From NCBI GenBank assembly GCA_036742455.1, contig DAINQU010000006.1, forward strand, positions 1-64,000: a stretch of DNA of 64,000 nucleotides, written 5' to 3'. Positions 26,840-35,989 of this stretch are shown in pieces. The translations under genes and the position numbers were made by a program. The stretch comes from CAIKZZ01 sp036742455. Lineage in GTDB: Bacteria > Pseudomonadota > Gammaproteobacteria > Steroidobacterales > Steroidobacteraceae. The first letter of the stretch is position 1. Each line of letters begins with the position of its first letter. The notes under the pieces were generated by a model. The model did no database searches, was not told the origin of the DNA, and saw only the letters and a program-made list of their open reading frames with translations.

Positions 26840-28144
26840 GTGAAACTACTGCCAAAACGATCCCGTCCGCGTCGCTCCTCGGGTACGGATAGTGGGGATT
26901 ACAGTCTCTTCCGTCTCCTGCGCGAAGGCCTTGTCGGTCACCGAGGCTGGCGGCCCGCGTGGCATAAAGCCGAGCCACGCGCGCGGTATCGGGTCGTGAT
27001 CGTCGGCGGAGGCGGTCAGGGTCTATCGACCGCCCATGCACTCGCCACCCAACACGGTATCAGCGACGTCGCGGTACTCGAAAAAGGACCGATCGGTCTC
27101 GGCAACGTCGGCCGGAACACCACGATCATCCGGTCAAACTATTTTCATCCCGACAACGTGCGCTTTTACGAGCACTCGTTGAAATTATGGGAAACGCTGG
27201 AGCAGACCCTTAATTTCAATGGCATGGTCAGCCAACGCGGTACGTTGAATCTGTTTCACACCGAGGCGCAGCGCGATCTGTTCACCCGCCGCGCCAACGG
27301 TATGCGCTTACTCGGGGTCGACGCGGTCGCGCTCGACCGGAAAGAGGTCAAAGCCCTCGTGCCTCGCGTGGACTTGGATCACGGCCGTTTCCCGGTACTC
27401 GGTGGCTTTCTCCAGCCGCGCGGCGGCACTGTCCGCCACGATGCCGTCGCGTGGGGCTACGCCCGCGCTGCCTCCCGCGCGGGCGTGGATATCGTCGAAC
27501 ACTGCGAAGTACGCCGGGTGGTGAGCGAGCGCGGTCGTGTGACCGGCGTCGAGACGACACAGGGCTTTATCGGCGCCGACATCGTCTGCCTCGCCGTCGC
27601 CGGCCATTCATCGACTCTTGCGAGCACAGCGGGCCTGCGCCTCCCGATCGAAAGCCATGTGTTGCAGGCCTTCGTCACCGAAGCGATCAAACCGGTGTTG
27701 GACGTGGTGCTGACCTATGGGGCCGGCCATTTCTATATCAGCCAATCGGACAAGGGAGGACTCGTGTTTGGCGGGCCGATCGACGGCTACAACACCTATG
27801 GCCAACGCGGCACCTTGCCCGTGGCCGAAGAAGTCGTGGCCGCGGGCCTGACGTTGCTACCGAGTCTGGCCAAACTGCGGATACTCCGCCAATGGGGCGG
27901 AGTCATGGACATGAGCATGGACGGCTCGCCGATCATCTCGCGCACACCGCTTGAGGGCCTCTACCTGAACGGCGGCTGGTGCTATGGCGGATTCAAAGCC
28001 ATTCCCGCCGGTGGGGTCGCCACTGCGCATCTGATCGCAACCGGTGAATCCCACGCCATTGCCAAGCACTTGGACCTCGACCGTTTCGCGGACGGACGCC
28101 TCATCGATGAGCGCGGCGCCGGTCCCTACCCGTGGGCGCACTGA
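26840..28144 (+). CDS. soxB: Sarcosine oxidase beta subunit
   Basis: A 434-residue flavoprotein of the SoxB type. Near residue 20 it has the SoxB opening YSLFRLLREGLVGHRGWRPA, then the FAD-binding VVIVGGGGQGLSTAHALA, RNTTIIRSNYFHPDNVRFYE near 95, and LQPRGGTVRHDAVAWGYARA, whose His200 corresponds to the residue that carries covalent FMN in known SoxB. The end carries GGVMDMSMDGSPIISRTPLE and GGWCYGGFKAIPAGG. The beta subunit houses FAD and FMN and oxidises sarcosine to glycine with oxygen. The GTG start at 26840 adds about 20 residues before the usual SoxB N-terminus. It is separated from soxD by a single base. Confidence 0.93.
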   Translation: MKLLPKRSRPRRSSGTDSGDYSLFRLLREGLVGHRGWRPAWHKAEPRARYRVVIVGGGGQGLSTAHALATQHGISDVAVLEKGPIGLGNVGRNTTIIRSNYFHPDNVRFYEHSLKLWETLEQTLNFNGMVSQRGTLNLFHTEAQRDLFTRRANGMRLLGVDAVALDRKEVKALVPRVDLDHGRFPVLGGFLQPRGGTVRHDAVAWGYARAASRAGVDIVEHCEVRRVVSERGRVTGVETTQGFIGADIVCLAVAGHSSTLASTAGLRLPIESHVLQAFVTEAIKPVLDVVLTYGAGHFYISQSDKGGLVFGGPIDGYNTYGQRGTLPVAEEVVAAGLTLLPSLAKLRILRQWGGVMDMSMDGSPIISRTPLEGLYLNGGWCYGGFKAIPAGGVATAHLIATGESHAIAKHLDLDRFADGRLIDERGAGPYPWAH

Positions 28145-28145
28145 T

Positions 28146-28427
28146 ATGTTGAGGTTGCGCTGCCCGCATTGTGGTTTACGCGATGAAGCCGAATTTCGCT
28201 ACCGCGGCGATGCCACGCAATTGCGGCCCGCCGGGAGTGCGCCGCGTGAGGCGTTCGTTCACTACGTGTATGCACGTAACAATCCGAAGGGTTGGCACGT
28301 CGAATGGTGGATGCACGTCGCAGGCTGTCGGGCCGTGTTGCGCGTGGTTCGGCATACCGTGACCCATGAGATTCATTCGGTGACGCTCCCGCAAGAGCCC
28401 GTTGACGTTCCGGGTGACGTGCGATGA
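28146..28427 (+). CDS. soxD: Sarcosine oxidase delta subunit
   Basis: A 93-residue protein with the SoxD zinc knuckle LRCPHCGLRDEAEFRYRGDA at the N-terminus and the conserved FVHYVYARNNPKGWHVEWWM and GCRAVLRVVRHTVTHEI segments. It is the zinc-containing small subunit of tetrameric sarcosine oxidase. ATG 28146 begins one base after the soxB stop, and its own stop overlaps the soxA ATG (ATGA at 28424-28427). The frame is open slightly upstream, but that part lies inside soxB. Confidence 0.93.
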   Translation: MLRLRCPHCGLRDEAEFRYRGDATQLRPAGSAPREAFVHYVYARNNPKGWHVEWWMHVAGCRAVLRVVRHTVTHEIHSVTLPQEPVDVPGDVR

Positions 28428-31354
28428 CCGGGCCCACTCGCATCGGCACCGGCGCCTTCATCGATGACACGCAACGGGTGTCATTCCGCTTCGACGGTCG
28501 CGTGTACGAGGGTCGTCGTGGCGACACCCTCGCCTCGGCATTGCTCGCCAACGGGGTAACGGTGGTCGGGCGCAGTTTCAAGTATCACCGCCGTCGGGGC
28601 ATCTACACGGCAGGCCCGGAAGAACCGTCGGCACTGGTGACGATTATTGGCCCTTACGGTCGCGAGCCCAATCGGCCCGCCACGGTCACTCCACTGGACG
28701 AGGGCCTCGTCGTGGAAAGCCAGAACCGTTGGCCGTCCCTCGCGTTTGACGCCTACGGCGTGTTCGGTGCGCTGTCGCGATTCTTGCCGGCCGGTTTCTA
28801 CTACAAGACCTTCATGTGGCCCTCCTTCGCCTGGGAGCGCCTGTATGAACCGCTGATTCGTCGCGCCGCAGGACTGGGTCGACTGGACCATCCGCCGCGA
28901 TCCGCGCCCTCCCCGGAGACGCAACACGACCACGCCGATGTGCTCGTGGTCGGCGCCGGCCCTGCCGGGCTTAGCGCTGCGGCAATGCTGGGCCTTGCGG
29001 GTTTGCGAGTCATTCTCGCCGATCAAGATGCGCATCTCGGCGGCGGCACTCTGCTGGATGCCGACTGGCAGAGTTGGCGCACACAGATGCTCGCGCGCCT
29101 CGCGGCGCTCCCGAATGTCCGCCTTTGGCCGCGGACCACCGTCATCGGGGCGTACGGCCACGGTGTCTACGGGGCACTCGAGACGCGCGCCGGCACGCAG
29201 CCGGGATCACAGACAGGGCACTTGCACGTGGTGCGCGCCGCATCCACCGTGCTCGCCACCGGCAGCGTTGAGCGCCTGATCGCCGTGCCGGGCAACGATC
29301 TGCCGGGCGTGATGCTTGCCGGTGCCGCCCTCCGGTACCTCGTTGGCCACGGTGTCTGTGTCGGCAATCGCATCGCAATCTTCACCAACAACGACGACGC
29401 TTACGCGACGGCGCTGGAGTACCGCCGCCGGGGCATCGCCGTCGAAGCGGTAATCGACATTCGCGAATACTCGCCGGCGGCCGACCGCGCGCGCGGTGCT
29501 GGCCTCACGGTTTACGCGAGCGCCAAAGTGGAATCCATACTGGGACGGCATCGCGTCAGTGGCATTAAGGTTCGGGATCGCTCGGGTCAGGCGCTCACCC
29601 TCTCGGTCGACGGTGTACTGCTGTCGGGCGGGTATACGCCCGCAACGGCCTTGGCCACACAGTTGGGCGCGCCGCTGCATTGGAACTCGCCGATCGCGGC
29701 GTTCATCCCTGATCTGGCCCCCTCGCTCGGGCAAGTGGCTGGATCCGCGCACGGCGTGTGCGGTCTCGCGGCAGCAGCGACCGATGGACTCAGCGCGGCC
29801 ACGCACGTGCTGAGCGCCTTCGGTATCGCCGTCAGCGAGCCCCCCGATCTGCCAACGCCGCCGAACGATCAACCGCGCGGCGATCTGGAACCGTGCTGGG
29901 AAGTCCCCGGTCGCGGCAAAGCCTTCGTCGATCTCCAGCACGACGTGACCACTGCCGACATTCGGCTTGCCCGCCGCGAGGGCTACGAACACGTGGAGCA
30001 CATGAAACGCTACACGACCCACGGCATGGCGACCGATCAAGGCCGCATCGGCGGCCTCGTCGGACAAGCGGTCCTCGCGTTGGCGCGCGGTATCGATGTC
30101 GCCGAAGTCGGGCAGCCCAAAGCGCGTCCCTTCGTCGAACCCGTCCCCTTTGCCGCTCTGGCCGGAGGCGAGAGCGGTGAGCATTTCAAACCCCGCCGTT
30201 TGCTGCCCCTGCACGATTGGCACGTCGCCGCAGGCGCGACCTTTGTCACCGCCGGCCTGTGGATGCGCCCACTCGTGTACTCCCAAGACACCGGCTGGAG
30301 CGCTGTCCTGAGCGAAGCACGGCACGTGCGCCGGGAGGCGGGTATCACCGACGTCTCCAGTCTGGGCAAACTGGAAGTGGCCGGCAGCGACGCGGCCGCT
30401 TTTCTCGATTTCGTCTATGCCAATACGATGTCGACGCTGCCGATGGGCCGATGCCGCTATGGAATCATGCTCCGGGAGGACGGGATCCTCCTGGACGACG
30501 GCACGGTGGCGCGCCTCGGCAAGGATCATTTCGTTCTGACGACGACGACGGTCAATGCCACCGCCGTCTTGGACCACCTGGAGTTCCATCGCCAGACGGT
30601 CTGCCCGCATTGGGACGTGACGATCAGCGATGTCGGGGACCACTGGGCGCAATTTGCGATTGCAGGCCCACTCTCTAGGGCGGTCTTGAGCGAAGTCGTG
30701 GACCAGACCGACCTCTCGAACGAAGCATTCCCGTTCATGGCCGTCACCGGGATCACCATCGCCGGCATCGCCGGTCGTTTGTTCCGGATTTCGTTTTCCG
30801 GGGAGTTGGCCTACGAAGTCGCCGTACCGGCTCGACACGCGCTCACCGTTTGGACGCGACTCTTAGAGGTCGGCACGCCCCTCGGACTCAAACCCTACGG
30901 CTTGGATGCACTGAATACCCTGCGCATCGAAAAGGGCCACGTTACCGGTGCGGAATTGAACGGCCAGACGACCGCAGGCGATCTTGGATTGGGGCGTCTT
31001 TGCAAACAGACCGCCGATTACATCGGCGCCGCTCTCGTCCAGCGCGAGGCGCTGCAAAGCGGCGACATGCGGCTGGAGCTCGTTGGCGTCAAACCGGTGG
31101 ACAGCGAACAGCGTCTGCGAAATGGCGCCCATCTGATCGACCCGGACACCGATGATCACAGTCTCGGGTTTATCACCTCATCGACGCCCGCGACCGAACA
31201 GGTCGGCTGGGTGGGTCTCGCGCTTTTGCGTGGCGGACACGCCCGCCGCGGGCAGCGGCTCTTGGCGGTCTCGCCCGTGCACGGTGAGACGTGCGCGGTC
31301 GAGATCACGAGCCCTCATCACCTTGATCCGGAGAATGCTCGTGTCCGCGCCTGA
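28424..31354 (+). CDS. soxA: Sarcosine oxidase alpha subunit
   Basis: A 976-residue alpha subunit of normal size. An N-terminal ferredoxin-like domain (SFRFDGRVYEGRRGDTLASA, then VVGRSFKYHRRRGIYTAG) is followed by a Rossmann NAD-binding domain (DVLVVGAGPAGLSAAAMLGL near residue 175), a second nucleotide-binding part (RIAIFTNNDDAYATALEYRR near 320) and, from about residue 600, a GcvT-like folate domain (RISFSGELAYEVAVPARH near 785). The C-terminus is a GcvT_C barrel. In SoxBDAG it couples sarcosine demethylation to methylene-THF. Overlaps with soxD and soxG place it firmly in the operon. It is the second soxA in the window, after the truncated one at base 1. Confidence 0.95.
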   Translation: MTGPTRIGTGAFIDDTQRVSFRFDGRVYEGRRGDTLASALLANGVTVVGRSFKYHRRRGIYTAGPEEPSALVTIIGPYGREPNRPATVTPLDEGLVVESQNRWPSLAFDAYGVFGALSRFLPAGFYYKTFMWPSFAWERLYEPLIRRAAGLGRLDHPPRSAPSPETQHDHADVLVVGAGPAGLSAAAMLGLAGLRVILADQDAHLGGGTLLDADWQSWRTQMLARLAALPNVRLWPRTTVIGAYGHGVYGALETRAGTQPGSQTGHLHVVRAASTVLATGSVERLIAVPGNDLPGVMLAGAALRYLVGHGVCVGNRIAIFTNNDDAYATALEYRRRGIAVEAVIDIREYSPAADRARGAGLTVYASAKVESILGRHRVSGIKVRDRSGQALTLSVDGVLLSGGYTPATALATQLGAPLHWNSPIAAFIPDLAPSLGQVAGSAHGVCGLAAAATDGLSAATHVLSAFGIAVSEPPDLPTPPNDQPRGDLEPCWEVPGRGKAFVDLQHDVTTADIRLARREGYEHVEHMKRYTTHGMATDQGRIGGLVGQAVLALARGIDVAEVGQPKARPFVEPVPFAALAGGESGEHFKPRRLLPLHDWHVAAGATFVTAGLWMRPLVYSQDTGWSAVLSEARHVRREAGITDVSSLGKLEVAGSDAAAFLDFVYANTMSTLPMGRCRYGIMLREDGILLDDGTVARLGKDHFVLTTTTVNATAVLDHLEFHRQTVCPHWDVTISDVGDHWAQFAIAGPLSRAVLSEVVDQTDLSNEAFPFMAVTGITIAGIAGRLFRISFSGELAYEVAVPARHALTVWTRLLEVGTPLGLKPYGLDALNTLRIEKGHVTGAELNGQTTAGDLGLGRLCKQTADYIGAALVQREALQSGDMRLELVGVKPVDSEQRLRNGAHLIDPDTDDHSLGFITSSTPATEQVGWVGLALLRGGHARRGQRLLAVSPVHGETCAVEITSPHHLDPENARVRA

Positions 31355-31877
31355 GCCGCTGAATCCGTGTCGGTTCGAGCGGTCACAGGCCGACCTCGCG
31401 GAAGTCATCGCCCGCCGCGGTCGTCACCGAGATGTCGTGTACGCAGGGCGCGCCCGCCATCTGGTTCTGCCGCCCCCGGGTGAGGCGCATTGGTCGGACG
31501 ACTATGTCACCCTGTGTACTCGACCGGATCGCTGGTGGGTGATTGCCCCAGAACGTCCCTGCGCAGAGACCGCGGCACGCATTTCCGCGCTCTTAGGCAC
31601 GGGCGCCATCGTGGTCGATCAGTCATCGGGCTATGTCGTTTTTGACCTCATCGGCATCGAATGGCGTAACCGCCTCTCCCTCGGCTGCCGCATCGATCTG
31701 GATCCGGAGGTATTCCGGCCCGGTCACGTGGCCGCTACGCTCATTGCGCAAGTCAACGTCATTCTCATACCGCATCCGACGGGACTCTTTGCGCTCGTAC
31801 CGTCGACGTACGCCCGTCATGTCGAGATTTGGCTTGCCCATCGATCCGGCAACACGACGGTCGCGTCCCCATTCTAG
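31341..31877 (+). CDS. soxG: Sarcosine oxidase gamma subunit (divergent)
   Basis: A protein of 178 residues (GTG 31341) or 180 (ATG 31335). GGAG at 31330-31333 is seven bases from the GTG but only one from the ATG, so GTG is favoured. SoxG-like segments are YVTLCTRPDRWWVIAPERP near residue 55, GAIVVDQSSGYVVFDLIGIE near 90, IDLDPEVFRPGHVAATLIAQ near 120 and ARHVEIWLAHRS near the end. It has little sequence in common with the soxG at 926 beyond these features. It overlaps the soxA end by 14 bases and is followed 13 bases later by the third dehydrogenase-like gene. Identification relies on position as much as on motifs. Confidence 0.8.
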   Translation: MSAPEPLNPCRFERSQADLAEVIARRGRHRDVVYAGRARHLVLPPPGEAHWSDDYVTLCTRPDRWWVIAPERPCAETAARISALLGTGAIVVDQSSGYVVFDLIGIEWRNRLSLGCRIDLDPEVFRPGHVAATLIAQVNVILIPHPTGLFALVPSTYARHVEIWLAHRSGNTTVASPF

Positions 31878-31890
31878 GAGTAGTGGAGTT

Positions 31891-34305
31891 ATGAAGACTT
31901 CGGCACAGGCCGTGGTAATCGGTGGCGGCGTCGTCGGCGCGAGCGTTCTTTACCATCTCTCCAAGATTGGCTGGACCGATGTCCTACTGCTCGAACAAAG
32001 CGAGTTGACCTCCGGATCGACGTGGCACGCGGCCGGCGGTATGCACACCTTCAATGGTGAAGCGAATATCTCGCGTCTGCAGAAGTACACGATCGACCTG
32101 TACCGTGAAATCGAAGCGATATCTGGCCAGTCCTGCGGCTTACATCCCAACGGTGGCTTGATGCTCGCCGCGACGGCCGGTGAGCTGGATAGCTTGAAGC
32201 TGATTTGCTCCCGAGCACGGTATCTCGGCATGGAAACCGAGATGATCACCGTGGAAGAAGCGGTGCAACTCAATCCGCTGATCGATCCCAAATACTTCAT
32301 CGGCGCGCTCTGGCGAGCGGACGGCGGTCACTGCGACCCGTCCGGAACCACCCACGCCTACGTCAAAGCCGCGCGCACCTTGGGCGCCGAAGTCGAACGA
32401 TTTACGCGAGTCACGGGTCTCGCGCAGCGCTCGGACGGCAGTTGGACGGTCCAAACGAACAAGGGTGAGATCCACGCGGAACACGTGGTGAACTGCGGTG
32501 GTTTGTGGGCGCGGGAGATCGGTCGCTTGGTCGGCCTCGAATTGCCGGTGCTCGCGATGGAGCACCACTATCTGCTGACCGAAGACATCCCGGCACTCGC
32601 CGGGCGCGACAAAGAAATCGTCAACACCACGGATTACGCGGGCGAGATCTACATGCGCCAAGAGCGCGGCGGCGCGTTACTGGGCACTTACGAGCCGAAC
32701 GGTCGCGTCTGGTCCCCGGACACGACGCCCACCGACTTCTCGATGCAACTGCTGCCGGACGACTTTGAACGTTTGGCGCCGCACTTTGAAGTGGGTTTCA
32801 AGCACTTTCCCGCACTCGGCGAAGTGGGCATCCGCAAAGCCATCAATGGCCCGTTCACCTTCGCGCCCGACGGCAACCCGCTGGTCGGCCCGGTGCGAGG
32901 CTTGCGCAACTATTGGGTCGCCTGCGCTGTCATGGCCGGATTCAGTCAGGGTGGTGGTATCGGCTTAATGCTGTCCCGGTGGATGGCTCACGGGGATCCC
33001 GGACAAGACATTCTGTCAATGGATGTCTCGCGTTACGGCACCTTTGCTACGCCGAAATACACCTCGATCAAGGTGCCCGAAAATTATTCGCGGCGCTTCC
33101 GCCTCGCTTATCCGAACGAAGAGCTCCCCGCCGCGCGCCCGGTGCGACGCTCGCCGCTGTACGACCGCTTCCGTGCCCGCGGCGCGGTGATGGGCGCAAA
33201 CTTTGGGCTCGAGCACGCGCTGTGGTTCGCGCCGCCCGGCGTGGAGGGTCGCGAGACCCCCACGTATCGACGCTCAGAGGCCTTCCCCATCGTGCGCGAG
33301 GAATGTCGAGGGGTTCGCAGTCGCGTCGGTCTCTACGAAACCACGAACTATGGCAAGTACGAAATCACCGGCACGGGCGCGCGTGCGTGGTTGGATCGCG
33401 TCTTTGCCTGTCGCCTGCCGAAGGTGGGGCGCCTCGCCCTCGCCCCGATGCTCAATGAGGCGGGCCGCCTCGTCGGGGACTTGTCCATCGCGTGCCTTGC
33501 CGAAGATCGTTACCTGATTGTGGGCTCCGGCTTTGCCGAGGAGTTTCACCTGCGCTGGTTCTGGCAACAGCAACCGCCGGCGGATGTGTTCGTTCGGTCG
33601 GCCGCCTCCACGTTGGGGGGCGTGTCGATTGCCGGCCCCCGCTCGCGCGAACTGCTGCAGCGATTAACGCGACTCGATCTGTCGGCGAATGCGTTCCGCC
33701 TATTCGACGTACGCCAGACCTCGGTCGGCTACGCACCCGTGATACTCACACGCGCGGGGTTCACGGGCGAACTGGGCTATGAGTTATGGACCACGCTCGA
33801 CTACCTCGCCACGTTGCACGATGACCTGTGCGACGCCGGCGACGACTTGGGTCTGGTGCATTTCGGCGGTCGTGCGCTGTCGTCGTTGCGACTGGAAAAA
33901 AACTACGGGTCCTTTAATCGAGACTTCCGCCCCGATTACACACCCGCGCAAACCGGGCTCGACCGCTACGTGGATTTCGACAAGCCGGGATTTATCGGTC
34001 GTGCCGCCGCCTTGGCAGAACGCGCCAACGGCCCGAACCGGCGCTTCGTCGTCATGGAAGTCGATGCCGATGATGCCGACGTGGTCGGCTACGAGTCCAT
34101 CGTGAAGGACGGCCAGGCGGTGGGCTACGTGACGTCTGGCGCCTACGGGCACTGTGTGGAACGCAGCCTAGCCGCCGGGTTCGTGCCGAGCGCTTACGCT
34201 CGGGACGGTGAGGTCTTTGAGATCGACATCCTCGGTCGAATCGCGAAGGCCGTCGTGCGTGCGCAGCCGCTGTATGACCCCGAGGGCACGCGCTTACGCA
34301 GCTAG
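31891..34305 (+). CDS. Dimethylglycine/sarcosine dehydrogenase-like flavoprotein (FAD + GcvT), copy 3
   Basis: An 804-residue protein in the sox operon. It starts MKTSAQAVVIGGGVVGASVL and has SGSTWHAAGGMHTFNGE with the putative flavinylated His46. The FAD domain ends near residue 370 (INGPFTFAPDGNPLVGPVRG near 315), then come the linker and a GcvT-like domain (LTRAGFTGELGYELWTTLDY near 625) and a barrel ending PLYDPEGTRLRS. ATG 31891 has TGGAG close upstream; the frame continues back into soxG but that is not coding. Together with soxBDAG it could remove the methyl groups of dimethylglycine and then sarcosine in one operon. It differs from copies 1 and 2 around the active site (WHAAGG rather than WHAAGN or WHAAGL), so another N-methyl substrate is possible. 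Confidence 0.87.
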   Translation: MKTSAQAVVIGGGVVGASVLYHLSKIGWTDVLLLEQSELTSGSTWHAAGGMHTFNGEANISRLQKYTIDLYREIEAISGQSCGLHPNGGLMLAATAGELDSLKLICSRARYLGMETEMITVEEAVQLNPLIDPKYFIGALWRADGGHCDPSGTTHAYVKAARTLGAEVERFTRVTGLAQRSDGSWTVQTNKGEIHAEHVVNCGGLWAREIGRLVGLELPVLAMEHHYLLTEDIPALAGRDKEIVNTTDYAGEIYMRQERGGALLGTYEPNGRVWSPDTTPTDFSMQLLPDDFERLAPHFEVGFKHFPALGEVGIRKAINGPFTFAPDGNPLVGPVRGLRNYWVACAVMAGFSQGGGIGLMLSRWMAHGDPGQDILSMDVSRYGTFATPKYTSIKVPENYSRRFRLAYPNEELPAARPVRRSPLYDRFRARGAVMGANFGLEHALWFAPPGVEGRETPTYRRSEAFPIVREECRGVRSRVGLYETTNYGKYEITGTGARAWLDRVFACRLPKVGRLALAPMLNEAGRLVGDLSIACLAEDRYLIVGSGFAEEFHLRWFWQQQPPADVFVRSAASTLGGVSIAGPRSRELLQRLTRLDLSANAFRLFDVRQTSVGYAPVILTRAGFTGELGYELWTTLDYLATLHDDLCDAGDDLGLVHFGGRALSSLRLEKNYGSFNRDFRPDYTPAQTGLDRYVDFDKPGFIGRAAALAERANGPNRRFVVMEVDADDADVVGYESIVKDGQAVGYVTSGAYGHCVERSLAAGFVPSAYARDGEVFEIDILGRIAKAVVRAQPLYDPEGTRLRS

Positions 34306-34307
34306 TG

Positions 34308-34323
34308 CGGACTTCAAAGTCCG
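34308..34323. terminator. Hairpin after the sox operon
   Basis: CGGACTT and its exact complement AAGTCCG, separated by two bases, start three bases after the dehydrogenase stop. No T-run follows. It lies between convergent genes and may mark the transcript end. Confidence 0.45.
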
Positions 34324-34400
34324 ACTGCCACCCGACTGCTGGGCGTAGCGACCCAAGCGGTCGGTGCGCGTCTCAGCAGCGCGCCCTACCTCGACTCTGT

Positions 34401-34805
34401 TTACCAGCCCAACCGTTGCGGCTCGTCTGCCGGGACGGTGTAGTAGTCACCTCGGTCGGCGACGAAGATATGCTGGCTGAGGGTCAGCCCGGTAACGCCT
34501 TCGAGTGAACCGGCCGCAATGCTGATTCGTTCGGGTTCGCGCAGCGGGCGCCAAAACACGTTACTGCCACACCGACCGCAGAAGCCTCGCTCAGCCGTCG
34601 ACGAGGAGCGGTACCAGACGAGTCCTTCGTCCGTCACGAACCGCACGTGGGCGATGCAGGCGGACGTATAGGCGCTGTAATGCCCACTCGTCCGCCGGCA
34701 TTGCGTGCAGTGACAGGCCACCACATCGCGCAATGGCCCGTCGATCTCGAACGCGACGGCCCCACATTCGCACCGACCGCGCGCGATCGAAACCGACTCA
34801 GACAA
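34401..34805 (-). CDS. GFA/CENP-V-fold zinc protein (S-hydroxymethylglutathione-type)
   Basis: A 134-residue protein with the cysteine pattern of the GFA family: RCECGAVAFEI near residue 11, VACHCTQCRRTSGHYSAY near 30 and RGFCGRCGSNVFWRPL near 74. The family was named for glutathione-dependent formaldehyde activation and binds two zinc ions. Formaldehyde is what sarcosine-type oxidases release when folate is short, so a scavenging role next to the sox operon is attractive but unproven; many GFA proteins have no known function. Its start overlaps the stop of the enolase-superfamily gene by 8 bases, so it is transcribed with the sugar-acid-type module rather than with sox. Confidence 0.82.
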   Translation of the reverse strand: MSESVSIARGRCECGAVAFEIDGPLRDVVACHCTQCRRTSGHYSAYTSACIAHVRFVTDEGLVWYRSSSTAERGFCGRCGSNVFWRPLREPERISIAAGSLEGVTGLTLSQHIFVADRGDYYTVPADEPQRLGW

Positions 34806-35985
34806 CGGGGTGACCCGTCATGTCCAAGTGGAGCTGAGTGCCGGTATACGGGTGGGCGCGGCACACCGCTTCGTTCAACTCGATACCGAGACCCGGTTCG
34901 GTCGGCGGAATGATGTAGCCCTCTTCCCAACGGATTCCCTTCGTGAGGATCTCCGCATGGAAACCATCCCAACGTTCGATACTTTCCTGAATGAGGAAGT
35001 TGGGACTGCACGTGGCCAACTGCACGTTGGCAGCACCCACCACGGGACCGCAGTACAGATGCGGCGCGATCTGCACGTGGCTGACTTCCGCCATGCCCGC
35101 GATCTTCTTAGCCTCCAGCAATCCGCCGACGCGTCCGAGGTTCATCTGCAGAATCGCGGCCGATCCTGCTGCCAACATCCGACCGAAATCGTACTTCGTC
35201 GTCAGACGCTCGCCCGCTGCGATGGGGATCGTCGTGCCCCGCGCAACACGCGCCATTTCCTCCGGCGCATCGGGTGGCACCGGTTCCTCAAACCAGAGTG
35301 GGTCGTACTTCTCCAAACGGCGCGCCAAGCGGATAGCGCCTGCGGCGGTCATCTGGCCGTGCGTACCAAACAGGAGATCGGCTTTGGAGCCCACCGCCTC
35401 GCGCAACACCTCGCAGAAGCGTTCCGACAAGTCGAGGGCGTGCAACGACAGCTGGCGGCCATCAAACGCCGTGTAAGGACCGGCGGGATCGAATTTGATC
35501 GCCGTGAACCCTTGTGCCACGTATTCGGCCGCGCGGACTGCCGAGAGCTCAGGGTCCTGATACACATCCACGGTGTCGCCGGGTCGGGCATAAATGTAGG
35601 TGTACGAGCGCAGCCGTTCGTGCACCTTGCCGCCCAAGAGGTTGTACACCGGCTGACCGGCCTCTTTACCAATGATGTCCCAGCAGGCCATCTCCAACGC
35701 CGACATGCAGCCCATGACCGTCAGATCCGGGTGCTGCGTGAAGCCGGCCGAGTACACCCGGCGCCACATGTGTTCGATGCGATGCGGGTCTTCGCCGCGC
35801 ATATAGCGGTTAAAGAGGTCCTCGCACATCTTCGCCACCAGGTGGGGCTCAAACGGCACGCAATACGCCTCGCCGACACCCGAGACGTTGCCGTCCGTCG
35901 TGATTTTCACAAACACAAAGTAACGGCCGCCGTAATGCGGCGGCGGATTACCGACGACGAACGTCTCGATGTCGACGAGCTTCAT
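34798..35985 (-). CDS. Mandelate racemase / enolase superfamily sugar-acid dehydratase
   Basis: A 395-residue enolase-superfamily protein. The capping domain begins MKLVDIETFVVGNPPPHYGG. The barrel carries GFTAIKFDPAGPYTAF near residue 160, LLFGTHGQMTAAGAIRLARR near 205, LWFEEPVPPDAPEEMARVAR near 235 and PIAAGERLTTKYDFGRMLAA near 260, then IAPHLYCGPVVGAANVQLAT. These fit the acid-sugar dehydratases (galactonate/mannonate group), with metal ligands in the EEP and GE motifs. The frame extends to 36087, but ATG 35985, five bases after the aldehyde dehydrogenase stop, fits the domain start. Neighbouring aldehyde dehydrogenase, MFS transporter, hydroxyacid dehydrogenase and LysR suggest sugar-acid or hydroxyacid use; the substrate is not identifiable. 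Confidence 0.85.
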   Translation of the reverse strand: MKLVDIETFVVGNPPPHYGGRYFVFVKITTDGNVSGVGEAYCVPFEPHLVAKMCEDLFNRYMRGEDPHRIEHMWRRVYSAGFTQHPDLTVMGCMSALEMACWDIIGKEAGQPVYNLLGGKVHERLRSYTYIYARPGDTVDVYQDPELSAVRAAEYVAQGFTAIKFDPAGPYTAFDGRQLSLHALDLSERFCEVLREAVGSKADLLFGTHGQMTAAGAIRLARRLEKYDPLWFEEPVPPDAPEEMARVARGTTIPIAAGERLTTKYDFGRMLAAGSAAILQMNLGRVGGLLEAKKIAGMAEVSHVQIAPHLYCGPVVGAANVQLATCSPNFLIQESIERWDGFHAEILTKGIRWEEGYIIPPTEPGLGIELNEAVCRAHPYTGTQLHLDMTGHPVV

Positions 35986-35989
35986 AGTC

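Noticed and set aside
29207..30838. 543-codon open frame antisense to soxA
   Set aside because: Fully inside soxA with its conserved motifs on the other strand; low-complexity Arg/Gly-rich product without domain features.
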